DNA of 25,518 nucleotides from Amphimedon queenslandica (Eukaryota > Porifera > Demospongiae > Haplosclerida > Niphatidae): positions 37,599 through 63,116 of the forward strand of contig NW_003546691.1 in assembly GCF_000090795.2 (NCBI RefSeq), written 5' to 3'. The notes under the pieces were generated by a model. It did no database searches. It was not told where the DNA came from and saw only the letters and a program-made list of their open reading frames with translations. Positions 1 to 10,273 of this stretch are shown one piece after another (within the stretch, counting starts at the first letter, position 1; the number at the start of each line of letters is the position of its first letter). The position numbers and the translations under genes were made by a program.

Positions 1-363
1 TTTCTTCTCGATAAAACCTTCATAAGCTTATCGCTAGCATATTGGAGAAAGAGACAGGCCTACAATCCAATTGTCCTTTGTAACAAATGTTTCCAACTTG
101 TTCTGAAAGAATCTAACACCATTAACTTAACATTAACTTTCCTACATTTCTTTCTTTAAGAGTTTGAAGCTTTACACTGTAAAAAATGATGTATGGAAGT
201 CAAACCACTATCTTACCATACAATAGGTATGTCATCACACTGTACTGTGTAAGTGTGCTCCGAAAACTATCCCAGTGTGTAATTAATACTTAACCTTTGA
301 CAATAGTACATTACAACAAAAATTCATTCAAAATTGTTCAGTAACATGATACTTAGATGCAAT
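1..363. other. No gene recognised; AT-rich flank
   Basis: I see no reading frame of interest, RNA gene or obvious repeat here. It lies just past the stop codon of the minus-strand zinc-finger pseudogene (stop near 364), so it may hold that gene's 3' untranslated region or the end of the element carrying it. No terminal repeat matching another part of the window was found by eye. Confidence 0.4.
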
Positions 364-3300
364 TTATTTCATATCGTTTGCAGTACTTGTATAAATACAC
401 AAAGGATGAAAATCAGCCAAGTCACACAACTGACACACATGATGCAATACTGGTGTTACAACAGAAACTTCAAATGAATGAAAATGTTCTAAAAAACAGT
501 TGGTAGTGTATTTGTTTACTATGAAGTAACAGCTATCTACATTGTACACAACAATGTCAATTATTACTCCAAACACTGGTAGAAGAGAACTCTCTAATAT
601 TACAGCAGCTCCAGGCTGTTATAAGGTTCTACCAGTCTTTGACCACTTCACACCAAAAGATATAACAATCACTACAGTAAAAAATTAATTACATTAAAGG
701 GTAAGTTCAATGCATTTTAGAGGTATTTTTTAATTGCTTAATATGATTGCCTGACCATACTAATGATGTGTTTCAACTCCCATTGTCTGAAAAACATTAG
801 TCACTGAGATATGAGCCTTTCAAAAATGCCTATTTTTCCTTCCTGCCAGGTTACATCCTGTCAGTAGGTGTAGCTAAACGTGACATCACTAGAGGCATAG
901 TTGCAGTTAAATCCATTCCTTTATAGGGGGAAATAATCCTTTATTCTCATGCCTAGTAATGTAATAGCACTAATTTAATGATTAGAATCATTAGCTTTCA
1001 TTATTCTAAACATGGAACTGCAAGAAAAAGACTCAAAATAGCAAATAAGAAGATTCACCAAAGTGTGGTATTATGACTTTTCCTTGCAGTTCCATGCTTA
1101 GAATAATGAAAGCTACTTATTCTAATCATTAAATTAATGCTGTTACATTACTAGGCATGAGAATAAAGGATCATTCCCCCCTGTAAAGGAATGGATTTAA
1201 CTGCAACTATGCCTCTAGTGATGTCACATTTAGCCACACAAACTGACAAAAAGTAACCTGGTAGGACGGAAAAATAGGCATTTTTGAATGCTCATATCTC
1301 TGAATAATTTTTTCAGACAATGGGAGTTGGAACACATCATTTGTATGGTCAGGAAATCATATTAAGCAAATAAAAAAATACCTCAAAAATGCATTGAACT
1401 TACCATTTAACATTCAGCTTAATTAGATCATTGATTCCAGGTAAATCACTAAGATATTTATGTACATAATCGCCAAAAACAGATACATCCCTAAAATTGT
1501 ATGATACACACATTCATACACCTTTTTATCTTACTTCACACTTCTAAATGATCAATCCTTATTAATATAGCTGTCACTAGATGAATAGCAGCACATTAAA
1601 CTTAGATAATGGTCAGCTACAGTCTTCCAATGTTCTTGAAACATTTTACTTGCTGTGCCAATGATTTCGATTGGCTATGTTTAGCTTCAAAGTGCATACA
1701 CCAGTATTTACTAGCAGGACCAAATCTACAATGCAAGGAACTGTAATCTAAAAACAATATTTGATATGTACCTAACTAGCCATTGAGTGACAAAAATTCT
1801 CATGACGCTCCTGTGTGATTGTCTTCAGATATGAAATTACTTCTTTAGATGTGACAGGAGCAAAAACATAGCCACAATAGTCAGCATCAATAAAAAATTA
1901 TCCCAGTGAGTTTCATCAGTTGGCATAAATTTACCAATCAATAATGGCTAAATTCTGGCAAGGCGCCAAATCTGTGTAGCTGGGGTAAATGATAAATGAA
2001 AATATTTATAGGCATAATACACACTGTACCTGTCTGCTTTAGGCTATGGTCTCAGTGATTGATGCAATATAGGCATTGGTTTGTTAGCTAAATCACAGTA
2101 TCCATTCATATAAAAAATTTTCAATTCGTTCATTGAGAAATGACAAGGTAATGAGCTTAACCCCTTGCATCAGGTAAATCAATTTCTCCTTCATTATATA
2201 CTGTAAAATACCTTCAAGTACATCGTGCATAATGTCAGTGGTAAGACCCTCAGTTAAATGAAAAAAATCCTGATTTGTTTAGTAGAAAATCACTAACGAT
2301 ACGATAGGTTGTAGCAGTTTGGTCACGTAATGGACAACCAGTGTATGCGCAATGATGGGTATGAGTAATACCAGTGCAAGGCTGAAATTCTTCAGATGAA
2401 GTTATTACCTGTAAGGAAAATTATACATAATTGTATAATTTATCATTAACACCAACTTTAGAATTGATATTTGTAGCAACAGCGATACAAAATCAACATT
2501 TTCTCAAAGCAGATGCCAAAGCTTTGTATCCATCAAGTGCCCAGTTAGCAAGGTTGTCAGCACACCTAGACTAATAGTCCCACGAATATTGTGGTGTTGC
2601 CCTTGTATTGTAATGCTAATTCCTTCATCCTACAATAAGATAAACATGTACATAGTAAATGTAACTATATACATGTAAATTATAGATGAAAATATGTCTG
2701 CTGAAATTTAATATTTCTCTTGGCTGTTCACAATAAATCATGCACATTTTAATTCAAGACAGTAATGGTTGTAATACCACACCAGCAAAACTAAATTTGC
2801 ACACAAAATTTAAGTCCCACAAATGTTTTTAGCTACACAGTTATACTACTACATTAAATATGAACCATTTCAAATTTGATCATACTGTTTATAAATGGTT
2901 CCATTCCTGTATCTATACCATAATCTTGAAGTATTGAATGACGAACTATGTATACTCATTTTATTATTTTTACATATGACCTAACTTAAGATTCAGGTTA
3001 CCTACAACATAATGAAAGACTTCCATAATTCAATAGTAATAATTTTGCATTTTTAAACCACACCAAGTTAGTGTTTTTTTGCCTTTGATGCAATGTGGTT
3101 ACAGACTTCCAGATCATCGTATCATAACATTAACTGCAAAGCTGTTGGACACACTGAAAACAATGTGTAATCTTTAAATGAAGACCCATCACAACAATAT
3201 TTCATTAAGTCATCACTGTGGCTATGTCCACAGAATGTACAAAGTAATACATAATGACAGATATGTTCAAACTTATTGACACATGCACCTCATTAAATTC

Positions 3301-4170
3301 TGTACTATTACATAGTAATTACTGAAGATGACTGCTCCAATGGTACATCATAAGCACTATTACTACAGAATTTCAAGCGTTTACCAACTTTTCTGAATTT
3401 TCTTCCTAATTCTCTCTCTAATGGTTCTTAAAATAAGTAAATTGGTCATAATTAATTTTACCTTACTTACTACTTAAACAATTGACTTGAATGCCTTTTT
3501 CTGCATATAACATCGCCACAAATTTTAAATGGATTACACAACTGTTCATCCATAAAAATTTCTGATTGCATCAGTAATACATTTATTTTTTGAAACACCT
3601 GTTGAAAATGTATTGTTTTTAAAAGTCTAACATTATATTAAAAATACTATACATGCACTCAATAATACATATAAAACGATCATAAAAATCAAACCCCCAC
3701 CTGACACCTTAAATGCCATTGTATCTACTGCTTGCTGCACAATCATAGTAATATCACTAATCAAGTCATTCAAAGCTAGGTGTGATATGCTTCGTACTTC
3801 CTTGCATTTAAAGTGAACAAGATAGCATTCTTTCTTAGCAACTTTGTCATGGTCATTTTTAAATGGTAATTCATCGTCTGCACTCTCATTTTCTCTTTAT
3901 ATCAGAAGTTCTCCATTTTCAGCTATATTTTTATTAGTTAAAATTTGTAGTGGCACATCACTAAGTCTTGTTAGGCCAAAATCCCTGTGCTTTTGTAGTA
4001 TATGTTTACGGTATGATTAGTAGTGACTGTATGTCAATGGACACCCATTAAATCACATGAAAACTAGGTTCAGGACCATGAACAGCACCTATATGTCGTA
4101 ATACATCCTTCATTATTGAAAAAGTATATTTGTAGCATAGGGAGCAAGTGAATACATTACAGCTAGTAAT
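364..4170 (-). pseudogene. Broken C2H2 zinc-finger gene of a large multi-copy sponge/fish family (possibly transposon-derived)
   Basis: Read on the minus strand, the pieces follow the order of an uncharacterised multi-copy family. First come two C2H2 fingers (about 4160-3985): the first is CSLC...RHIGAVH, the second GCPLTYSHY then SYRKHILQKH with a stop between. Next are a block with DDLEVCN (about 3110), YGIDTGMEPFI (2900-2950), QGQHHNIRGT (2590-2630), TDIMHDVLEG (2210-2240), an IGKFMPTDETHW block (1895-1970), WCMHFEAKH (1665-1703) and KTVADHYLSLMCC (1590-1640). The C-terminal exon is 364-617 and contains FGVIIDIVV and LADFHPL. Several in-frame stops and frame changes exist beyond what introns explain. 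Family function is unknown. The domain order loosely recalls EnSpm/CMC or KDZ-type transposases, but I cannot name catalytic residues. The start is not defined. Identification as a family member is fairly firm; function is not. Confidence 0.65.
698..1406. mobile_element. Long fold-back MITE with TTAA target duplication
   Basis: Two arms of about 330 bp (698-1030 and 1077-1406) are near-perfect reverse complements around a 46-bp loop. Both outer ends are flanked by TTAA (694-697 and 1407-1410). The termini read AGGGTAAGTTC on the left and ATGGTAAGTTC from the right. No coding sequence is visible, so it is non-autonomous. TTAA duplication is typical of piggyBac and Kolobok elements. The AGGG start matches the THAP element at 7131-10445, which favours a Kolobok-type source, but the inner TIR sequence differs. 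It sits between the last two recognisable coding blocks of the minus-strand zinc-finger pseudogene, probably in an intron. Confidence 0.85.
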
Positions 4171-4305
4171 TGTATGAGAGCAGGTTGCTATAATTTTTTT
4201 GCCACACCTCTGTGCTTTGAATAGAAACTGTAGTTTGCAAATGCATGTTCTAAATTGATCAAACTGAGGTGTAAGTCGGTGCTTGTTGTTGTGTTTTTGT
4301 CTTTT
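4171..4305. promoter_or_regulatory. Short shared upstream region between two divergent genes
   Basis: Only about 135 bp separates the first recognisable zinc-finger codons of the minus-strand gene from the ATG of the plus-strand SAMD3-like gene. A bidirectional promoter would have to lie here or in a missing 5' exon. I see no clear TATA box or other core element. This is inferred from layout alone. Confidence 0.3.
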
Positions 4306-5815
4306 ATGGAGAAAAAGTTGGTGATGGTGTCCTATGACCTGAATAAGTCATAAAATTGGCAGGTGAAGGTACAGTGAAATTACTAAACGAAGAATGTGTC
4401 TCTCCCAATTTGAGAGCAAACATAAAATTAGATCTGGTTTTCAAAAGATATTACCCAAAATGGGATGTGCTAATTGACCTATCTGACGAGATGCTGAAAC
4501 ACAATGATAAATTGAAAATGGTCATTCAACCTTGATTACGTAGCGCAGAATCATTAGTTAATGATGTAAGTGAGCACTAACTAGTAATGATGAGTATCAC
4601 TAGGATAGTGAAACTTTATGTATAATTGATTTTTAGAACATTGAATCAGATCTTCTTTCTTTGGAACATTAAAACAGATCTTTGTCACCAGCAATTAATT
4701 TACCTTCAACAATAACTGTTACTCCTAATGTGTCAGCATCTCGGGAGTTCTAATGACATTTCTGTTATTGATAAAACTCCAGCATCGTATGACAGTAAAC
4801 ATCTTTGTTCAAGTTCTTAAGTCAGATGAATCATCTCTTACTATGGTAAATGAAGGCTCATACAGTGGAGCTGGTAATAGTCCAAAGAAAACCATGCATA
4901 ACGTGCCTCATGTTATTGCAAAAAAGCAAAATGAAAGGCCCTTCCTGTTCCCTTTGTGTTCCTGTCTAATTACTGCCCAGAAGTAGAACTTGGTTTGAGT
5001 CAGGAAGAATGTCAAAAGATGATAAGCATTATTAATCTTCTGTAGCAGCGGCAATGTAACGTTATAAAAAGTATGTGTCAAAGTTGTGCGATAACAATTT
5101 CATACTTTGTTTAAATATCCTTCTTAGGAAGAATTTATTGGAATTGTTTCAGAAATAATACAAAAGAACCCTTTTATGAAGGCAACACAAGAATACCTTC
5201 TGTTAGATTATGAAAATGTAAACAAATAATTTATGTTCATTACAGAGCAATTGTGCAATCTTTGATTAACAGATTCAAAAAGTTTTGGAGGACCACAGTT
5301 ATTCCAAAACCATCATCCAGTGAACCAAGTAACTCCAGCTCATGTAGCATAAAACCTAGCACATCTTCACTAAAATCTCCTGAGGTTCCTTCTGTTGAGG
5401 ATGATGTTTCGTTCCAGAGACAACAACCAAATCAAGGCAGAATTAGCAGGTCAACTAGAATATATGCCACCGGAAACCACACCCTCTCATCAATCTTAGT
5501 TAAAGCGCCTGCCCATAGGGTTAAAGGGTTGGGGTTTAGTGTTTATTTTTTACTTCCAGTGGCAGATATCCTAGTTGATCCAAATTAGCTAATAAAGGAA
5601 GAAATCAGACTGTTGTCAATGGCTTACTTAAGCAAAAATTTGCAAAACGTCAAAAAGATATCACTGAAAATCTGTCTCATTCTTCTGAAATACTACAAGT
5701 ATAAGGAGACTGGTCAAGTAAGTTTTATTGAATTATTAATACACAAACTTATACACTTTGTCTCACTAACAGATGCTTCTAGAAATGAAAATGATGTGTA
5801 ATACAGAAAAGCTGT
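4306..5815 (+). pseudogene. 5' part of a broken SAMD3-like gene
   Basis: The likely ATG is at 4306 (MEKKLVMVSYDLNK), followed after a frame change by a PB1-like block (4356-4535). That block has the hydrophobic/acidic pattern YYPKWDVLIDLSDE then NDKLKMVIQ, as at the N-terminus of SAMD3-like proteins. Later blocks fit the family in order: LSQEECQKMISIIN (about 5000), EEFIGIVSEIIQKNPF (5128-5178), SLINRFKKFWR after a splice-like acceptor (5245-5290), then LLKQKFAKRQKDI (5620-5670). A donor/acceptor pair at about 5717/5772 suggests a further intron. Stops and frameshifts interrupt most exons. No SAM domain is seen. The 3' exon seems to lie at 12070-12300, beyond the hAT insertion. Function of these multi-copy proteins is unknown. 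Family assignment is from recalled sequence pattern only. Confidence 0.5.
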
Positions 5816-5956
5816 GAAGTCTAGTTTTAAATTCATATAGTAGACAGTGGTTACATAAAATTCTTGAACTGGAAAAGAATAACAATACTAGTGTTGGACC
5901 AGTATTTTGGTTAAATTTTTAGTACCTCAATTTTTATCATAGTTTAGTAAAATACT

Positions 5957-6434
5957 AAAACTATACTATACCAAACCAGACTACATATAATGTACTACAG
6001 CGGCAGATCCAGGATTTTGGAAAAAGGGAGCAGAGGAAAAAAATGGCATGTGAAGCGTGCTGAAATTTTGGCCACGCGCCTTTTGGGCATTACTTTTGTG
6101 GTTAAAATTGCGTAAAATCAACTTTACCACCATTTTTTGGAGCTCCTTCTTTGTTAATTATATTCATTAACTACAGTAATGTTGTTATATCAACTAAGTG
6201 GTTAACTTTTCTACCACTGTTGCAACAATAAAAGCATGAAAAATTTTTTGAGTTAGAATGTTTTGGGGAGGTTGCAACCCCACAAACCCCCCTTTGATCC
6301 GCCTCTGTACTAGAACTAATACATTACTAAACCTGACTGCTTGCAATGTGCTAGAACTAATACTATACTAAACCCAACTGCATGCAATGTACTGGAACTA
6401 ATACCAAACTGACCAGACTACACGTAAGGTGCTA
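5957..6434 (+). repeat. 41-bp subterminal tandem repeat of the hAT element, four copies
   Basis: Copies run 5957-5997, 6313-6353, 6354-6394 and 6395-6434 (41, 41, 41 and 40 bp), with a core like GAACTAATACxxxACTAAAC. The array is split between copies one and two by the 310-bp MITE at 5998-6307. A related stretch at about 11770 near the right end of the same hAT element suggests these are subterminal repeats, which in hAT elements are commonly transposase binding sites. Confidence 0.75.
5998..6307. mobile_element. hAT-type MITE inserted in the 41-bp repeat
   Basis: The left end CAGCGGCAGATCC is mirrored by GGATCCGCCTCTG-like sequence at the right (from the right: CAGAGGCGGATC). The 5-bp TACTA is present at both sides (5993-5997 and 6308-6312). 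Neighbouring repeat units provide the uninterrupted site, which supports the boundaries. No coding sequence is present. CAG...GGCGGATC termini are common in hAT-derived MITEs. A 5-bp duplication is shorter than the usual 8 bp of hAT, though 5- and 6-bp hAT groups are known. It carries only a short G-rich terminal stretch and AT-rich filler. Confidence 0.7.
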
Positions 6435-6478
6435 AACATAACTACATTGCACTGTATACTACAATTATGCATAATCTA

Positions 6479-6733
6479 CTGTAAATGTGCAAATAAAGGC
6501 GGCGCTTGAATAAACGCCTGGTACTACGAATCTCCAAGTATAGATGCGCATATTCTACTCAAAATACGTCCCCCAATCTTTAGTGTCCCAAATGGCCTAA
6601 TTTGCTAAGCTGAGTGCATAGAACCTGGAGGTCCGGGTTTGAATCTCATTGTCACTTTGACTTTTTTATTTTACTCAGTTTTTTTGGTCCTTGACAGAAA
6701 TAAACGCCCAGGCTTTTATTAGAACATTTACAG
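6479..6733. mobile_element. Short TIR element flanked by TA, with a tRNA-like core
   Basis: Reading inwards, the left end is CTGTAAATGTGCAAATAAAG and the right end CTGTAAATGTTCTAATAAAA, so the first ten bases are identical and most of the next ten agree. TA flanks both ends (6477-6478 and 6734-6735). Further in, both arms carry AATAAACGCC. TA duplication points to a Tc1/mariner-type mobiliser. The middle contains pol III A and B boxes, annotated separately. The right end is duplicated downstream by the 124-bp tandem duplication. Confidence 0.6.
6585..6657 (+). ncRNA. tRNA-like pol III promoter remnant (SINE-like)
   Basis: TGGCCTAATTTG (6593-6604) fits the A box, and GGTTTGAATCT (6636-6646) fits the B box at nine of eleven positions. 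The 31 bases between them are the tRNA spacing. A run of six T lies about 15 bases after the B box. The presumed acceptor arms do not pair and no good anticodon stem is seen, so this is not a working tRNA gene. A tRNA-derived SINE head captured in, or forming the core of, the TIR element 6479-6733 is the likeliest reading. Confidence 0.5.
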
Positions 6734-6955
6734 TACATGTCTATCACATAGCATATGTGCAACCATTGAACTATGCATGATATAGCTTATACTTATACAT
6801 GATGCATATCACCATTATGCGCATGTAAAAACCAGGCTTTTATTAGAACATTTACAGTACATGTCTATCACATAGCATACGTGCAACCATTGAACTATGC
6901 ATGATATAGCTTATACTTATACATGATGCATATCACCATTATGCGCATGTAAAAA
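6708..6955 (+). repeat. Near-perfect 124-bp tandem duplication
   Basis: Positions 6708-6831 and 6832-6955 are the same 124-bp sequence; I find one difference (CATATGTG versus CATACGTG). It starts in the right arm of the TIR element 6479-6733 and ends about 40 bp before the hAT transposase ATG at 6994. The low divergence makes it much younger than the frameshifted transposase beside it. Confidence 0.9.
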
Positions 6956-6993
6956 GCACATGCTTCTAGTTCTACCTAGCCAATATACAAATC

Positions 6994-7130
6994 ATGGCTA
7001 CTGCAGCAGCTGTGGGGAGTAAAAGATGTCCTGTTTGGGAATTCTTTAAGTATTTTAAAGAAAATAAAAATCTTTGTCTAGTTGTCACTTCTAGCAACGA
7101 TGGCAGAGAAAGTTTGTAACAAGGAGTTAA
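6994..7130 (+). pseudogene. hAT transposase, 5' fragment (N-terminal half of the BED zinc finger)
   Basis: An ATG at 6994 opens MATAAAVGSKRCPVWEFF, with the aromatic WEFFKYF signature of a BED finger. NLC follows, and after a one-base frame change VCNKEL, which supplies the finger's second cysteine pair position. The reading stops at the TTAA used by the THAP element (7127-7130). The matching C-terminal half of the finger (KGQFPAN) begins immediately after the THAP element at 10446. So this is the first part of one gene, split by a later insertion. Confidence 0.75.
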
Positions 7131-7157
7131 AAGGGAAACAGACATCCAAAAATGACT
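7131..7157 (+). repeat. Left terminal inverted repeat of the THAP element
   Basis: It matches the reverse complement of 10420-10445 over 26 bp without a mismatch (28 bp if TTAA bases are counted). One extra A at the left makes the exact end ambiguous by one base. Confidence 0.9.
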
Positions 7158-7345
7158 TTTCATTTTTTGCACTAAAATTACTGTTTACAATGTTTTATGT
7201 TACCTGTAATTTTTTGTGATTTTTTACATGTACCAATTCTGAGAAAAGTGAGCTTAAATAAGGAAAAAATTAATGCAGTTTGGTAGTACTTCCTGCTTCG
7301 GGCGTGGTCATTGCGTGACATCATTGTAGGAACACACGAGTAAGC

Positions 7346-10215
7346 ATGCCTATACGTTGTGTTGCTGGTGGATGTTCCAACAGTTATAAAGGAGTCAGCT
7401 TCTTAAATTTCCCCAATGAACAGCCTAGAAGAATTTGGATTAGTAAAGTCCAGACAACTCGAGCTAAATGGACAGTAACAGAACACTCAAAGTTATATAG
7501 TGCACATTTCACTGATGACTATTTTGAAACCGAACTAGCTCTATATGCTTCAATGGGAATTGATAGAAGAAAAAGGTTAAAGCCTACAGCTGTCCCATCA
7601 TTATTCTCACACCAAACACGTAACCCTCAAACAAGAAGGTGAGCTCGTGATGCTGATGACACTCAGAGTCATAAACCAACTAAAAAATTATGAAGAGCAT
7701 ATGAAAAAAGAGAAAAGTCCCGAGTAAGAATAATAAACATTATACAATTATGCATGTACTCAATTTATTAAACAATTGAGTTTACAAGATGCTTTTACCA
7801 TTCATGATGATAATATTATGCATAAAACCATTGCTGACTTTCAAGATGACTTAGGAACAGTACATAGTCTGGATGATGTGCCAGTTAATCCTTGTGATGT
7901 CATTACTCAGGCAAACATTGATTTGCCCAAAGTCAACGTTGGTGTTCAAGTTAAAGTTGAACCATATGTGACCATAATTGACAAAAGGTACCTTATGGCG
8001 GGTAGTGAAATTTGTCTTTCTAGCCTAAGAAATCCAACTTCCTGAGCCCCATTTATCATAAAATTACTCCACAGGATGCAAAAAGTTACCATGAAACTTT
8101 TAGAAACAATGATTGTCTAACAAAGCACTCACAGGTTGATATTTGCCATTATTAAGATCAATTTTAAAATCCGCCATAAGGGCCCTTTTGTCAATTATGG
8201 TCACATATGCTAAAAACAAAGGTTTGAAACACATGTTCATGTTTAGTGACAAATTCTTGTTCATTTAGGTTGTCAAACAAAAATTAAAGTACGTGCTTGT
8301 GATGTTGCTGTTCAAGTCAATTCGATATCAAAATCATGCTGCAGTCATTGTCATTGTACAGTATCCAAATTGTCCTTTAATCCTCAATGTATGTCAACAC
8401 CTCAAAAAAGATGTTGATGTATCATTGTTGTCGAATGATGATTACTGTAATGACAACGAAGATGATCACACTTATTCTTATTCATTCAACGTATGGATGA
8501 GTAAGATAGTTTGTGTTTTTCATTGCAGTTTCATTTTTGTTTATTTAGATCTACATATTCACATCAATCAAATTCAGGGGAACAACAGGAAACTACTTAT
8601 CTTGTTTTTGAATCAGCTCTTCTTTCTTTATTTGCCGAATGCCCTTACTGCTCTCACCAAACATGTGACATCATGAAGTCATTAATTGGCTCTGTTATTG
8701 AGTTACTCAAAAATGCTATTATTGCAATAAGGAACGGTGCTGGAACAGTCAGCCTTTTGTCAATGAAACTCCCCTTGGAAATCTTCTAATATTAGCAGCA
8801 ATACTATACACTGGATCATTACCAGCAAAGGCACTTCACATTCTTCAAGCTCTTAAGTGTGCTACTATCATCCCCAAAACATACTTTAGACAGCAGAAAA
8901 GGTTTTTACACCCTGCAGTCAATTCTGTTTACACACGACATCAAACTGAACTAGTAAGAAGTTGTTGCAATCGCGAATTAATATTGGCTGGAGATGGAAG
9001 AGCAGATAGTCCGGGACATTCAGCTAAATTTGGTTCATACACAGTGATAGACTTAGATACTAGTAAAGTCCTGGATTTTCATTTAGTACAGGTATTATGG
9101 TATACATGATACTTTATGTAAATTACAACTATTATTATTACTATTCGAGTAATGTAGTTGGTAACAGTAATCGAATGGAAAAAGAAGGGCTCTTGCGTGT
9201 AATGAATTTCTTCAAAAAGAAAAGATTAAAGGTAGGAACGATCATAACAGACAAACACTGTCAGATTAACAAGTGGCTTCGAGAAAACATCCCAAAGTTA
9301 AACACTACTTTGATGTTCGGCACGTATCAGAAGGTACATACAGAATGTGTCGATATGCATCTTAGCTAAATGTTTAGGTGTCAAAAAGGAGTTACAGAAG
9401 CTTGGAAAAACAAAAGATTGTGAGCTGGTTCGACAATGGACAAGGTCAATCGTAAATCTTTTATATTGGTCTGTTAGTTCAAGTGTTGATGGCAATCCTG
9501 ATGAAATGGAGGAAAAGTGGGCCACAATAGATAACCATATTCATAATGTTCACAGAAGTCATGGCAAAATTTTCAAAAAATGTATTCATAGAAGACTGAC
9601 TGGAAAAAGGAAAATGAAACGGTTTAAGAGACGTAAGCTAATTTTGTATTTTACTATGTCACTGTTTTTCACATACATATACATAGAAACTAAAGTAAGT
9701 AAAAAGCTATCTGCAATTCTTCTCGACAAAAATATATTGAAGACTATCAGGAGATTATCACCAAAGCATCAAACATCGGCTCTGGAGTCCTTCCACAGTG
9801 TCATTCTGCATTTCGCTCCAAAGCTCACTGCATATTTGTACTGTGGTATGAAGTCTAGACTCATGCTGGCAGCTCTTCATTTCAATGAAAATGCGAATCG
9901 ATTGAATCTAAAACGAAAGATGGAAACGAGCGATATAGTATTGCATATCCGAAGTACAAATGTGGGAGATACATCGTGAGGCAAATTAAACTGACCCTAC
10001 TTATAGTAAGGAAAACTAAGTATAGTCAAATAATTTTAAATTTGAATTTATTAGAGTATATTGAAGAGTTGTTGGATGAAACAGTTAAGTTATGTAAAGC
10101 AAATTGTACCAGCACAACACCACAAGAAACACCTCCATCACTGTGTGCATATTTTACTAAACCTAATAAGATGGATGTTATCAAAGAACATAAAAGCCGT
10201 TTTCTCAGCAAATAG
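7346..10215 (+). pseudogene. THAP-domain DDE transposase (Kolobok-like), multi-exon, decayed
   Basis: Exon 1 (7346-7723) encodes a THAP domain: C5, C10, P26, W43, H54, F55 and the closing AVPSLF (82-87). The third zinc ligand is tyrosine (Y51), not cysteine. Two in-frame TGA codons (7640, 7691) follow before donor GTAAGA. Later exons give YLVFESALLSLF and CPYC (about 8600), CWNSQP (about 8740), GDGRADSPGHSAKFGSY (8990-9040, likely first catalytic Asp), a GTAAGT-less intron near 9091, then SNxxGNSNRMEKEGL and IITDKH (about 9250, likely second Asp). They continue with YFDVRHVSE^AKCLGVKKEL across an intron at 9335-9365, and SPKHQTSALESFH (9760-9795, likely Glu). The last exon ends FLSK, stop at 10215. 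At least five frameshifts or stops are visible. A TA MITE splits exon 2. Superfamily name is from THAP plus TTAA; catalytic residues are inferred. Confidence 0.8.
7967..8205. mobile_element. TA-flanked MITE inside the THAP transposase exon
   Basis: The 35-bp terminal inverted repeats (7967-8001 and 8171-8205) differ at two positions and start TGTGACCATAATTGAC. TA flanks both ends (7965-7966 and 8206-8207). Deleting the element and one TA restores the transposase reading ...VKVEPYAKNK up to a splice donor, so the insertion site is exact. There is no coding sequence; the TA duplication suggests mobilisation by a Tc1/mariner-type transposase. Half of what looks like an open frame at 7776-8045 is really this element. 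Confidence 0.9.
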
Positions 10216-10273
10216 TGTCATAATTATTTTGTTTTCTAAATATAATCCATTAATAATAATAATATAAATTACT

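Noticed and set aside
698..1406. piggyBac MITE
   Set aside because: TTAA fits, but the AGGG start is unlike the usual CCC-type piggyBac ends and matches the THAP element here. The superfamily is left open, with Kolobok preferred.
4753..4986. A 77-codon plus-strand open frame as a separate gene
   Set aside because: It crosses several broken frames of the SAMD3-like pseudogene and matches nothing itself; family-like blocks appear in the other frames.
6585..6657. A functional tRNA gene
   Set aside because: A and B boxes are good, but the acceptor arms do not pair and no proper anticodon stem-loop is seen.
7776..8045. An 89-codon open frame taken as one protein
   Set aside because: The first two thirds are THAP transposase exon 2, but the end after 7966 is read into the inserted TA MITE, so the frame is chimeric and its stop is artefactual.
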